Of a stretch of DNA of 64,000 nucleotides, positions 36,259-48,227 are shown piece by piece. Location of the stretch: the NCBI GenBank assembly GCA_026874595.1, contig CM049306.1, positions 22,555,019 through 22,619,018 on the forward strand. The letters run 5' to 3'. A model generated the notes under the pieces. It did no database searches and was not told where the DNA came from. It saw nothing but the letters and a program-made list of their open reading frames with translations. Position 1 is the first letter of the stretch; every line of letters starts with the position of its first letter. Made by a program: the position numbers and the translations under genes. Source of the DNA: Sipunculus nudus (taxonomy: Eukaryota > Annelida > Sipuncula > Golfingiida > Sipunculidae).

Positions 36259-37010
36259 AATAGAAGTTATATAGTAATATACGGTATACATATGTTGCCT
36301 CCTACATTGAGTTTCACTGTTTGATATTTTTGCAACCAAAAGATGTACTTTGATGTTCATCTGGAATGTGTGACCTTTCGATCATCAGTAGAGTTCGATA
36401 GATGCTAAGTCACCATTTCCGTCCAATTTTGTTCCGTTTGACCTTGAAAATGCCAGTGAGAAAGTTACTACTCTTTTTAAGTTTTCATCACCAAATCGTT
36501 GTATATTAAGTACAGGACACTCGTAAAAGCGTATCGACTATCCTGGCCCAATGGATTAATTACTAATAAGCTGAAGCACATTTGACTATGTAGTTGCTTT
36601 GGAACACATTTTCGCTATGTTTATCTAAACTGAAATTATTATCAAAAGATACCCCAAGAAATTTTACAGATTTATCTTAAATGATTTCTACGAGTTAGTT
36701 GATGAACTGTTTAATTACATTATAACCATCAATAGCAATTTTTTAATTAATCTTGATAAGCTTGTTAATTTTACAAGTATAACTTAAACCATTTCCAAGT
36801 GGTATAGAAGAATCTGACATGAATTTTATCTTTTAACACTAAGATATCTCCAGGATACTCATATATAACCCCCAAAACATATTGACACAAGTGCCGTGCA
36901 TTAAACGTACAATCTGATGAAAGTCGCTTTTCTTTATTTATCTGTTTATCTGGAGCGATTTGCAGATTTGACAGGAACCTGACATGCATCCCCCCCCCCC
37001 CCAACCTCCA

Positions 37011-37075
37011 AGGTGCCTGCTGATGATATGCGTCGGTATGGATACAAAAGTTGCTTTACGAAAATGGAGGTGGTT
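37011..37075 (+). repeat. Detached third copy of the 92-bp repeat
   Basis: GGTGCCTGCTGATGATATGC and GGATACAAAAGTTGC match the 35.3-kb array. A C13 run (36990-37002) sits just before it. The 1.5 kb between holds the LTR and the GGATCC-TIR element. Confidence 0.75.
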
Positions 37076-38724
37076 CCCTCTACAAAAAATCCTTTAAAAA
37101 AGTTTTATCAGTAAAATAAGGTTCATTACATGTTAAACAGGGAGGTAATGGGTCCACTGTACCCCCACACTAAATATAAAGAAAACAAAGAAAAGGTGTC
37201 AAATAAGCAGCAGTAGCTGAGATTCACCTTGTTATGGGCTCATAACTGAAATGAGATTTCAGTTATGGGGATCCTCTTATGGAAAAGCGTAGCAAGGGTA
37301 TATTGGGATATTTGCAAAATAAACAGAGAAAATGGAGGCAGTTAAGCCAATTTCTTACCAATAATGGCTAATAAACTGTTCTGGAGCAAAAATAAATTAT
37401 GTAGAAGTGCCCAAATAAGGAAATTGTTAAGATTTCAACTCCTGTTGGTTTTTTTAGCCTACCATGCTGTCATGTTTATCTTTTGTCACATGACCCTGTA
37501 CTTGACCTTATTGATATGAGAAAAGTTGTCCTCTGATTAGTGTCCCAAATAAATTATAGTAAATATTGTTTCCATAACTTCCATAGGCAAACCTTAAAAG
37601 ATATAGCCATAAACTTATAAAGGAATTATTGTAGCCATATATTTTCATTTACTCATAAGTATTTTTCATGAAATAGGATTTATTAAATAGATTTATCACC
37701 AATAAATTACTCTGGTACACCAGAGGTGAGGTCACAGGTCAGGTCATGGGTGACCAGAGTTCATGCCTCAGCAACATGGCTGTGTCAGTGATGGTCTTCT
37801 GCTCTTCTCTTCATGATAAAATGCTCCCGAGGGAGCAGATTAAAGCAACAAAAATGAACAGGCCCGAAAGACCGGAACACAAAGTGTTAAAATCGGCTAA
37901 GACTGGCATCGTCGGTAATGTCATACTATAAACCCCCACCGCTTCATGTGTTGGCAATAAATGCCACCTAATGGTCCTATTTGAACGTAAAGCACACAGT
38001 GGTCCATTTATATTTGATGACTACTATCGCCTTTTTTGTCATTGTGGTAGCTGTCTCAACAGCCATTTTGAATGTTTCAGTACGGCTATTACCTTTAAAT
38101 GTAAAAAGTCCATCTGAGGTCTTCTGATAACCACAATTCTCTCCAAAAACAGCATGACTTTAAACAAATATCCGTTATTCATGAAGCTTTTATCCTGCAT
38201 TTACAAAATGCGGCCATTTTGTATTATGTTATAATACAAAATGTGTTAGAGGCACTTTGGGGAATCATCCCTTAACTCCATTTCTATATTTCTTGAATCA
38301 GAGTTGTGAAAACATTGCTGTGTTAATAAAAACACACTTTTAAGTTGTACATTTCATTCATCTAAGTGGAAGTCATTATTGACATGATTTTAAATGGCCT
38401 GTGTACGTATCACTTAACACAAACATAACCTTAGAGACTAAGGTTACCAAATATACCTTGATTTATGTATTGTTCGGTTAGACATTAGACATTGTATTGA
38501 AAATGCCCTTTAGAGTTAAGCAGTGTCTACAGAAGTGAAAAATCGACCATAGCTGGCCCAATTTTCAGGTTTGACCTTGAAATTCAGCATTTCAGGTGGC
38601 ATCAACCAATACTTTTTTTCAATCTATGACCGATTGATCTAGCATGGATGCCTGCTATTAACAAGCAATGCCTTCTAAAGTGAAAAAAAAATCAATTATG
38701 GCTTGCCCATTATAACGCAATCAA
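37076..38724. other. Unassigned region
   Basis: Stretches such as CACATGACCCTGTACTTGAC and AGGTCACAGGTCAGGTCATG resemble common bivalve intergenic repeats, but I find no partner in the window. A 61-codon frame at 37746-37931 is unsupported. Confidence 0.4.
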
Positions 38725-39503
38725 GGACCTCATGGATTCATTATGGAAGATAAAGACTCGACCAGTAAAATATTGTCAGTTAACCACCAACTGTGGTATC
38801 AACACTGGTTTTCATGAACCCAGGAGATATACTCGGTTATACCGTAAAACCTGAAGCGTTAAAATCAGCGAGTTAGCAAAAACACATAGTTCCACCTACG
38901 CAGGACATATGCAAGACTGTGTTTTTTTCTCATTACTAATTCTGAATGTGCCAAAGAATTAAGTCTACTGGACGGTACAGGTATGCCTGCAATATGACAC
39001 AGGAACACTTAAAGCACAAAAAGCACGTTTTGTCTGGAAGTCTGGTGGATCTGCAGTGATTGATTTAATTAGAAATTTAGGGCGTGTATCATCATGTAAA
39101 ACCTACTGCGAGAGTAATGTCTCTCTTGTGCGTTTATGCAAACAAATACACGACATGATACCATTCCAAAAGTTTTAAGTGGCAAACGATATTTATCAAA
39201 CGTAAAAGTCCACTAAAAAGGTTTTGGGACTCCAAGCCAATTACGTGAAGAACCACTGAGCAACTTTGAGATTTTTTTAAAGCAATAAGTACCTGGTATG
39301 CAAGATACCTTATCTTATGTCAATTTGTGTTAATATTACTCAAACCAGAGGCTTCCTGTAATATATGTCGACATTATGTACAGATATCTTTCTTAGTCTC
39401 TGCTTGAACCTTGCTGAATAGAAGATACTATTACAACTATACTTTGGAAAATAGGCAGGACAATGGCGCATCCAGTGTACAGCCGAAGCAATTAGGAACT
39501 CAC

Positions 39504-39568
39504 CTGTATCGGCCATGTTTATGTAAAATCAAGGGGTCAAGATTAATATCAGCGGTTGATATATATAG
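39504..39568 (-). other. Candidate first exon with TATA, ATG and splice donor
   Basis: On the minus strand: CTATATATATC (39558-39568), a 41-base leader, ATGGCCGATACAG (39516-39504), then GTGAGT (39503-39498), a consensus splice donor. That would encode M-A-D-T and the first base of the next codon. In the paralogue at 47.06 kb the ATG is AAA and the donor is GAGAGT; in the third copy at 57.32 kb the donor is intact but the ATG is replaced. No downstream exon is identified, so this remains a candidate. Confidence 0.3.
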
Positions 39569-40189
39569 TGTGTCAGACTAACGTGATATATATCCAGATA
39601 GAACTAAAGAGCAGCAGTTACAACTTTCACGAGTCTCTTCCTATATTTCAAGGTTATCTGTTTTCCTTGATAATGGATCACCGAACCCTGCAAAATAATA
39701 GATATCTAAACCGTTTTCCCGTTCAAAGTGGTACCAGTGTGCATATATCAGGACTACTGTGGGCATATATGGAAGAGACCACGGACTGACAGCTACCACT
39801 GTCTTGTGGTCGTTTTCCCTTCATAAAAAATGGCCAGTGCGTTTCAGATATCCTTTAATCTGCAACAAATCACTACTTCTATAATATGGAATGATGCGAA
39901 AGCATGGTATTTAGAATTCATATTACCTGTGCAGAATTAGAAGATGCCCACTCTTTAATGGTGTATGTAAGATATGAGATGATGAGAGATGTCAAGCTCT
40001 CGCACAGAGACCTCAACTTTAAGCTCTTTATATTCAAAGTATTATGGAAACGCTTTGTGAATGGGCCATTGTGCAGGCAATTTGGAACGGCCTAAATGTC
40101 AGCATTTAATTTTAAAAAATAGCTATTTTAGCTTTATAGGTTTATCAGCTTTTTATTCCCATTGGTAATGTGTGTTTGCCTCCAAAGCA

Positions 40190-40360
40190 TCTTTGTTCCT
40201 TTGTAACATGACAGCTATCAGTTTCCGGAAGTAAGTAGTCTTCAAGTTCCCCCTAGGCCTTTCTTATATACTCACTTCAAATGCTTCAACTTAGAAGGTG
40301 GCATTATTTCTTCAATACCCATCCCCTTACCGTAAGACACCTAGACTTAGCAGGTTGGTA
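40190..40360 (-). repeat. EXR repeat family, copy 5
   Basis: The plus strand reads TTGTTCCTTTGTAACATGAC, AGCTATCAGTTTCCGGAA and, farther on, TACTCACTTCAAATGCTTCA. On the minus strand the last motif gives GAAGCATTTGAA followed by GTGAGTA, a donor-like junction. The frame through the core is damaged by an indel. Paired with the 47.8-kb copy inside the segmental duplication. Confidence 0.7.
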
Positions 40361-42430
40361 AGAATATTATGAAATGTCATGGCAATATGAAAACATTGTT
40401 CCTGGTAACAAAACAGAACACGGGCAGAGAAATAACTTCTAGTTTTTCAAAGAAAAAAATGTTCTATCTTTGGAAATACAACCCAAAGATCAATAAGAAC
40501 AACTGGGTAAAGTCTCTATAATATTCCATGAATAATATATTTATTGTAACCGTACATATCTTTTATCCTAAAACCAAAAATGTATAAGATGTTGTAGAAA
40601 ACAAATAATCTATACTGTACGGATATTTATAACAGGAAAAGGTGTAGCATGGATAACATTAAGACGTTTTATACCAAGAGTGAACATATTTTAGAGCTAA
40701 GGCTCCAGTTCCTTCGGAGGAACGTTGTATTATCTAAAGACTACACCGTGGCATACCTGGCGTATGCACAAACACGGACCGAGCCCTAGGCAGCCTCTAT
40801 AAGAATGTGCTCTACATTTTTATGAATCCGAGGAGTAAGCTCGGACGGGGTACCCTGGTGAAAGCACATCCTTGGTATGTAATTAACTGACTGATCATGC
40901 TTTTCATGACTGTTCCTGGTAAAGTGTTTGTAAGATTCAACAGTGGTTCAGCTGATCAATCTTACCGCAGCCTGTCTAGTCTTCTATTGTGACCGACGTT
41001 TATAGGGCTGATTGGATGCTTGAAAAATCTCTCTTTCCCTCTATTTCCATTCTCTAAACATCATGCATAAACCGCGCGAACTGGATAATGTTGAAAAGGG
41101 TATGCCTCTGTATTCAGACTCAAAATAAAACCATCATGTGACTGCACATATTCACCAGAAAACTTGTTAAGAGACCGAGACTTTACAACCAAATTCAGAA
41201 CGCTGCTCATGTGGGGTGTCACCGGTCCACCGAGAATCCACCTATGAAAAATGAAAAAAAAATTGAAGGCAATACAGAAATGGCGCATCATTACCGTGAG
41301 CAAATAGGGATTTTTAATTAGCACATTAAAATAGAGGAGTATTAGGACCTATTGTACAAATAAAAACATCATTGATATTCTGTACAAGACCCAGACTTGT
41401 TTTTAATAAAATCGAGGATCAACAAAAAGTCCAGCTAACATAGACAATCCGTTGTTGCGCTAATGTAAACAGCTTAAAGTGATAAATGGAATTGCCCACA
41501 CTGAAGCCATCACTTAACAAAAAAAGATCAAATATAGCTTACAGATGTTTAATACAAAAAGGGATGTTTTATACAAAAAGTATAAATATCACAACCCCAT
41601 CTTTGTATGTCGCACCATAATCCGCAAATAACATAAAATAGCTCAGATGAATGGAAAAATTATCTTTTCTTTAAAATAAAATGTTTTCAAATTACATCTG
41701 TTTATATATTAATGTTTGCTAGAGCTGAACGGTCACAGATTGATTCAGACTGAAAACAAAATAGTTAACATGAAAAAGTAAATGCTGAGATATTTAATTA
41801 GGAACTTGGAATTACCAAGAGACCATCATTTTACCTATTCGGCAACCTTCCTCTTCAGTGGCTTTATGCTCCAATGGTAGTCTCTGAAGTCAAATATTTT
41901 ACACAGTCGGACAGAGAGACAGCAAGCAATGTGCCTTCCTAGTTTGTTTATTCTTTGAGTAAATTATTTATGAATATATGATACGGTGGTCTTTCATATT
42001 GTTTTTGCGGATAAAATTTATTTACTTTTATTTTTCTGATCCATCTCCAACGCCATGCCTTGTAAAAATTGAAATAATGTTGAAGCAGGTGAACATGGTA
42101 TTTTGTTATATTATGAGGAATCTACGTTTAGCCTGAGACTCCAGATATACCGAAACAGACACAGACAATGCCTTGTATTAAATCCATAATTGTGAAACAA
42201 GATATTTCAATTATGGTTACTTTTTATTTCATTAGTATGCTAACAACCTGAGACATTTACCCGCCAGCTATGCTGTAAGCTATTAGGTCCGCCCTGCTGT
42301 AACGTATAAAACAACTGCCTGTATGAAAAGGTTCCATCAGTTGCATGGCATTGAGTCTATTTTCAAAGGCTCAGTCAGGAAAATAGAGCTTATTGTCTCT
42401 CATGGTGTCAAAATGGAAATTTATTATTTT

Positions 42431-44024
42431 AAATCCTAAAGATGTTATTTTTTAGAACGACAGTTTGCCGAGGACAACTTGATTTAGTATAATATGTTAA
42501 AGAAGGCCATATATGAATAATTACTGCATCCATATCGTATCAATAAATCATAATATATTCATCTGATCACAAAGGTAATTTATATAGTTTTTTATCTGTC
42601 TTTCAGTTGCACCATTACCTATTACCTTATCTGAAAAGATCGCCTTCCTAGATCACGGGTGAAATTATTGCATTGCCCGAAATGTGATAAAGCTTTACCA
42701 CTCATTTTAAGACATTTTGTGAAGTCTTTCATGGACCGAACTTTGAAGTTTAGAGAATCGATAAATGATTAAGGTGCTCGTTTTAAGGATATTAAAGCAT
42801 ATTATATAATAAATTAAATATATTAAGCATTGCGATTTAGGAGCAATGAGAAATCAATTCAAAATATCCTGAAATATAACAAAGATTCCCCACAAGTACA
42901 GAACCCTGACGTCTCCTTTTTTATAAATTTGCTTATAATTTGATGGTTGTATTGCACCTTGATCATGGATGTGTTAATGGACAACTAGCTTGATCCCAAA
43001 TTTCCTGTTAAATTAAGTGAGACTTCTTTATTATCAGATTTCACTAATGTACTGGTGTCCAGTGCTTGTATGAACACACAGGTACTAGTCCGTGTCTCTG
43101 CACATGGTAGGTTACTGTGATTTGTATCTAGCTCGCCTGCCTGTAAGTACACTGGTTTCCAGCAATTACAAATAAATAATACCTACACCAAGGAGAACAT
43201 CCAATGTGGGTTTATAATCGATTAATGCACATTATGTTCGTTTTTCTCTTTTTCTCAATGCTTCTCCGATGCAAATACCATCTAAAAACTCACCTGTAAC
43301 AAATAGATTACAGTTATGTTAAAATTTGTATCAGGAAAACTAATCTGTACACCTGATATTTCTGTAAAAATTAATTGATGGTATTCTGGCAGTCAATTGG
43401 TCCCTTTTTTAATGAAAGGGGACAGTGGATCTAAAAACAGGAGACAATGAATCTACAGACATCCTACCGACTAAGGATGTAGTTTTGAGTTACTGACTGT
43501 TTGGGTCGAAATTTAAAAATATGATAACGGTCTCGCGTTAAGTGACCGCTGATGTTGCCAAACTTGATCGTTCATCTGCAGGTCAACGCCTAAGTGGTCC
43601 GGATGTTAAGATAGCAGAGATAACAGAGGACGTGGATATACATCATGGAGGATAAAGACTAGACAGTTAAGACATGGTGGGTTTACAACCAACTGTAGCT
43701 CCACGGAAACCTATGATGACGCCCATGCCTTTTATCAATTTCGAAAAACTACCTGATGACAGACACTTCACAGCATAATCCTTTTAGCGCTACAGATAGG
43801 GTACAAATGCCAGCCTTTATCACAGCAGGCTGACCTGATTGACGTGTTGTTGCTAATTAGTAATTCTCTTTTTAATATGTTACACTGGCTCATATCACAA
43901 CACATCAGGATTATGTGCAAGTTTTACCTTCATAAACTCACCACTGTTTTTGTCCAAAGAACCTGATTGGATACAGTAAAATCATACAGAAAAGCGATTA
44001 AACCACCATAAATAATATATTGCT
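42431..44024. other. Unassigned region with a diverged duplicate at 43620-43720
   Basis: ATACATCATGGAGGATAAAG, GACAGTTAAGAC and CCAACTGTAG repeat the opening of the segmental duplication (38735-38815). The rest has no recognised feature and its counterpart in the second duplicate is not visible. Confidence 0.45.
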
Positions 44025-44595
44025 GTGGATATGACGATCTGGACTGTATTTAAACGTAACTGGCCCAGTGTTAAAAAGGCAGGATGTCGGTCATGTACAC
44101 CTTTATTTAAGGCTTTTTCAAGCCGAAACAGCCATCCAGGCCATACATCTTATTCAGCTCAAACTAAAAAAATAAATCTACTTGCAGATACAACCGCCAA
44201 TAAAGATTGATTACCTTCAAATCACAATATTCGATTTAAATACCTTATGTTTTAAAGCTGATACGTGATCTAGTAACTAACAATGCATTATTGTTATGAA
44301 ACACTGCATTATGAAGTATGTTATTATACTGAAGTATGACAAAAGCCAGGAAAGTATTAAACGCTGTATATCAGCTATTGAACTCTTTTTACGCTTATTT
44401 AAAAATTACATCGATGAGGATATAGGTTTCAAAGAATATTGGGTCATTTGCATGCTATGTTAATAGGATGGTCCGTATAGTAATGAAGCCACTGACACTA
44501 GACCTTAAAGCCCTACTAACTGTGGAGGATAGCATGTCCAGTGAGGAAAGAATTGTGATTGGATAATCAATGTTAAGGCCTGTGTGATAATGAAC
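44025..44595. repeat. Segmental duplication, copy 1, distal blocks
   Basis: 44030-44400 matches 52740-53170 (GGCAGGATGTCGGTCATGTA, AAACAGCCATC, ACAACCGCCA, TACTGAAGTATGACAAAA). 44425-44590 matches 56365-56585 (ATGAGGATAT, TAATGAAGCCACTGA, AAGGCCTGTGTGATA). In the second copy these two blocks are pushed 3.2 kb apart by inserted DNA. Confidence 0.85.
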
Positions 44596-44854
44596 CAACA
44601 ACTAAGACAAGCATGTATATTCTGTGCTAATATAATTGGGTATGTAATCTAGAACAACAAAATATCCTGGGACAGCATTAATCTAAAATCCATCATGTCT
44701 ACTACTGGTACCTGTTCAACGTACACATTTCTGCTCATATATTAAATATTAATTTTTAGGGCTCTCAAATGTAGACAATTCAAAAACAAGTTGTGAAGGA
44801 CAGCTATTTTTTCTGTGTTTTAACAAAGAGTCTTCGATTCTCAATGGGACTGTG

Positions 44855-45069
44855 TTTGCTCTCTGTTCCTTTGTATAGATGACAGCTATCATTTTCTGGA
44901 AATTATACGTCACAGGAGTGCCTTTCAGTTTTTGCCATTTATTTTCCAAAGAAGCTTCGATATTGGTGGCGAGGTCAGTTTCTCGCAAACCCATGCGTTT
45001 CCTCTGACACTGATAGATACGGTGGTGAGCCGGCAATTGAGGACATTGCGAGAGATGCCTTGACGATAT
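44855..45069 (-). repeat. EXR repeat family, copy 6, left part
   Basis: Closest to the 32-kb copy. The minus-strand family frame is best preserved here. The 126-codon frame at 44749-45129 reads through K-W-Q-K-L-K-G-T-P-V-T-Y-N-F-Q-K, M-I-A-V-I-Y-T-K-E-Q-R and on to a stop. Part of that frame lies outside the conserved core, and one side extends into inserted DNA. The homologous sequence resumes at 45635 after a 565-bp interruption. Confidence 0.7.
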
Positions 45070-45634
45070 TAGCGGCAGCCTGCCAGCCATGCGTCGATTT
45101 TTAATTAACTGAAGACGTTGGGTTGACAATAAAAGCTATTGGGCTCAAATAATACTAAAACATGCAGATGTGCCCGCCATTTCTAACAGTAATTTTTACT
45201 TTTTCATCTGCGTGTCTGTTATTTTTCTGAAGAAAGACATATAGTGACTTTTTTTTCTGTTGGGAAAATTATAAATATTACATTCATGATTGACTTGCAT
45301 ATATTCATGCAGCAGTTATTAATAATGAGGATGGTTTTACTCGGAAAGTTTGTCTTGGAGTCCGTCATGACGGCTTGACAGCTTTGTGTGAATCGGTGCC
45401 ATAGAGAAGAAAGAAGGTAACTTATGTAATTAATTTTGTGTAACAAAATTATTTCTTCATTATTAAGCAAATATACCATGACCATATAAGCTTCCGATGT
45501 CAAATACTATCACACAGCAAATATTTTGATCCGACCCTTCGATTAGGTGTTTTTTTTACCTGTATCATGACTCGCAGGCCCCTCCCCTATCAGTTATTTT
45601 AGAAGCCCTAGGTGTCATGTTGTCATGGCTACGG
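45070..45634. mobile_element. 565-bp insertion splitting an EXR copy
   Basis: The interruption is defined by comparison with 32260, where the sequence is continuous. CGATAT lies on both sides (45064-45069 and 45635-45640), a candidate 6-bp target-site duplication. No clear terminal inverted repeat or coding sequence was found, so the class is unknown. Confidence 0.5.
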
Positions 45635-46264
45635 CGATATATGAGCAGCGTTCCCTGTAACAAAACACATTTGAGAAGCGTAAATTGCTGTCAGTTATTG
45701 ATACGATATCTCCTGGTTTTATAACTATAATCAATGGATCAATGAGAACAAACAAAACATGATTCGAATGGTGAGTGGAATGAACTGTTTCCCGAAAAAC
45801 ATGCTTTTTATTACTGTCTATATTACAGTCTTTATTCAAGCAACGATCTGAAATTAATATGCTACACAGATATTATTTTCCAGTGGGACAAGGTATATTC
45901 TGGTAAATGGAAGGACTCTAAATGTTCTCCTTACTGATATCCAAGAAATAATAATGCATGCAATGTTTAAATACTGGGAGAGCATGTTACATTCTCAAAC
46001 GTAGACGTGTTTATGTTGATCACTCTCATGTCACTTTTTATGTCAATTTATGTCACTTTGTTCCCATAATACTGGGAGAGCATGTTACATTCTCAAACGT
46101 AGACGTGTTTATGTTGATCACTCTCATGTCACTTTTTATGTCAATTTATGTCACTTTGTTCCCATATATATGTTTGAACCCGAGGTGTAATCTTATGCAA
46201 CAATAGACTGCTTCGGTCCTATTCTCGAAATACCTTATCAATATTTATACATAACGCCATCACG
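45635..46264. repeat. EXR copy 6, right part, and linked duplicated segment
   Basis: 45635-45750 continues the EXR match (GCAGCGTTCCCTGTAACAAA, TTTGAGAAGCG). 45860-46255 matches 32261-32580. It includes the perfect 98-bp tandem duplication at 45970-46165. Confidence 0.75.
45970..46165. repeat. Perfect 98-bp tandem duplication
   Basis: 45970-46067 and 46068-46165 are identical (start AATACTGGGAGAGCATGTTA). The related segment at 32.4 kb has no such duplication, so it is recent. 98 is not a multiple of three, and the 82-codon frame across it changes frame between copies. Confidence 0.97.
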
Positions 46265-47774
46265 TGACCTCATGGATTCATTATGGAAGATGCAGACTCG
46301 AAAGGTAAATTGTTTTTAATTGCTAATTCACCACCTGTGGTTTCCATGAACCCATGGGAATTTCTCGGTTAAACCTGCAGGAATTTAGGCAGAACCTATC
46401 GTTTAAACTAGAAGCGTTAAAATAGGCGGAATTAACCAAAAACATTTTTGTACTAGGTGGGTGTAGATGCAAGACTACATTATTTTCTCATTAGTACTTC
46501 TGAATGCATCAAAAAAGTTTCCTGGACGATACTGGAGTGCCCGAAATATGGACGTCTTATTTGCATCACGTACATTATGATACAGGATCACATAAAGCAC
46601 CTAAAGAATAATTTAATTCTGGGAGTCTGGGATTGATCTGGTATATATTTAATTAAAATTTTAAGCGCGTATCATTATGTAAGGCTTCTGCCGGAGTACT
46701 CTCTCTAGTGCTTTTATGCTATGACATGGTACCATCCAACGAGTATTTAGTGTAAAGAGAATATCTTATCAAAACACACCGTCTACTTAAATGTTTTGGA
46801 ACTCCAAAGATATACAGACAATTACACGGGGAACCACTGAGCAACTCTGAATTTCTAGAGAAAGCATTCGGTACCTGTTTTGTAGGATACCTGATCTTAT
46901 GTGTATTTGTGTATTACTCAAACCAGAGGTTTCCGGTAATATATGGTCAGATATCTTACTCTCTGCTTAAAATTTCCTGATTAGAAGACTTTTTAAGACA
47001 TATACTTGGGGAAAACAGGCAGGACATTGGCGCGTTCTGGGTACAGCGGAGGCAATTAGGAACTCTCCTGAATCGGCTTTGTTTATGTAAAATCAAGGGG
47101 TCAAGATTAATCTGACCAGTCAATGATGTGTGGCAGACTGGCGTGATATAGATCAATATAGAACTAGAGCAGCAGTTACAACTTTCACGAGTCTCTTCCG
47201 ATATTTCAAGGTTTTCTGTTTTCCTGGATAATGGATCGCCTAACCCTGCAAAATAATTGATACCTAAACATTTTTCACGCTGGAAGTGTCACTAGTGTGC
47301 ATATATCAGGATTACTGTTGGTACAAATGAAAGAGACCACTGTCTGACAGCTGCCACTGTCTTGTGTTCGTTTCCTTATCGGGTTACAATAATGGCCACC
47401 GCGTTTCAGGTATTATTTAATCTGCAACAAATCACACGTTTGGTGTACAATTACTTTTTTTATATGGAATGATACGAAAGCATGGTATTTAGAATTCATA
47501 TTACCTAGGCCAGAATTAGGAGAAAAAAGAACAGTAACCTCCTCCACCAAGCCCATCGGTTTCTCACTTTTTAATGGTTTATGATAAGAGATGTCAACCT
47601 CTCGCACAATGACCTACAGTTAAGACTCTTTATATAATAAGTAATATGGAAACGCTTTATGAGTGTGCCATTGTGCAGATGAATTGGAAATAAGTCCGTT
47701 TTAAATAAAATACATCTTGTTATAGCTTTATAGTTTTATCAGCTTTCATTGGAAATGTGTGTTTACCCTCGAAG

Positions 47775-47945
47775 CATATTTGTTCCTTTGTAATATGACA
47801 GCTATATGTTCCCGGAACTCAAAAGTCTTCAGGTTTTCCTAGGCCTTGAAGCTTACTCACCTCATATGCTTCAACCTAGAAGGTCGCATCATTTCGTCAA
47901 TACCCATCCCTTTACCGTAAGACACACAGATTTCATGGCAATATG
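47775..47945 (-). repeat. EXR repeat family, copy 7
   Basis: The plus strand reads TTTGTTCCTTTGTAATATGA, CAGCTATATGTTCCCGGAAC and CTTACTCACCTCATATGCTT. On the minus strand that last motif gives GAAGCATATGAG followed by GTGAGTAAG, the best donor-like junction in the family. The core frame is damaged. Confidence 0.7.
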
Positions 47946-48158
47946 GTAATAAAACAGAGCTCCGGAAAAAAAATACCTCTATTTATTCAAAGAAAAGTGT
48001 TTTATCTTTGGAACTCAACTTATAGATCAATGAGAAAACAAATGAGTTAGGTCTCTTTCGGTAACCTTGTTTGACAAAATATAATATTCCATGAATTACA
48101 TATTTTTCTGTTACCGAACGGTTTTGCAGCCTAAATCCAACAATGTATATGATGTAAT

Positions 48159-48164
<6 letters not shown>

Positions 48165-48219
<55 letters not shown>
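48165..48219. repeat. (AT)n microsatellite
   Basis: About 27 uninterrupted AT units inside segmental duplication copy 2; the matching place in copy 1 has none. The 88-codon frame through it is an artefact. Confidence 0.97.

Positions 48220-48227
<8 letters not shown>

Larger units (their letters stand above)
38725..42430. repeat. Segmental duplication, copy 1
   Basis: Collinear with 46265-50030 (offset about 7.55 kb) but clearly diverged. Matching landmarks from start to end include CCTCATGGATTCATTATGGA, TACTCAAACCAGAGG, CAATTAGGAACTC, AGCAGTTACAACTTTCACGA, GAATCCGAGGAGTAA, CATGTGACTGCAC, TTCAGAACGCTGCTCATGTG and TTGATTCAGACTGA. Both hold one EXR copy. No gene is intact inside; the frame at 41061-41324 (-) lies in duplicated DNA and is not conserved in the partner. 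Confidence 0.92.

Noticed and set aside
45958-46206. 82-codon frame with an apparent internal repeat
   Set aside because: The DNA repeat is 98 bp, so the two copies are read in different frames; no protein repeat exists.
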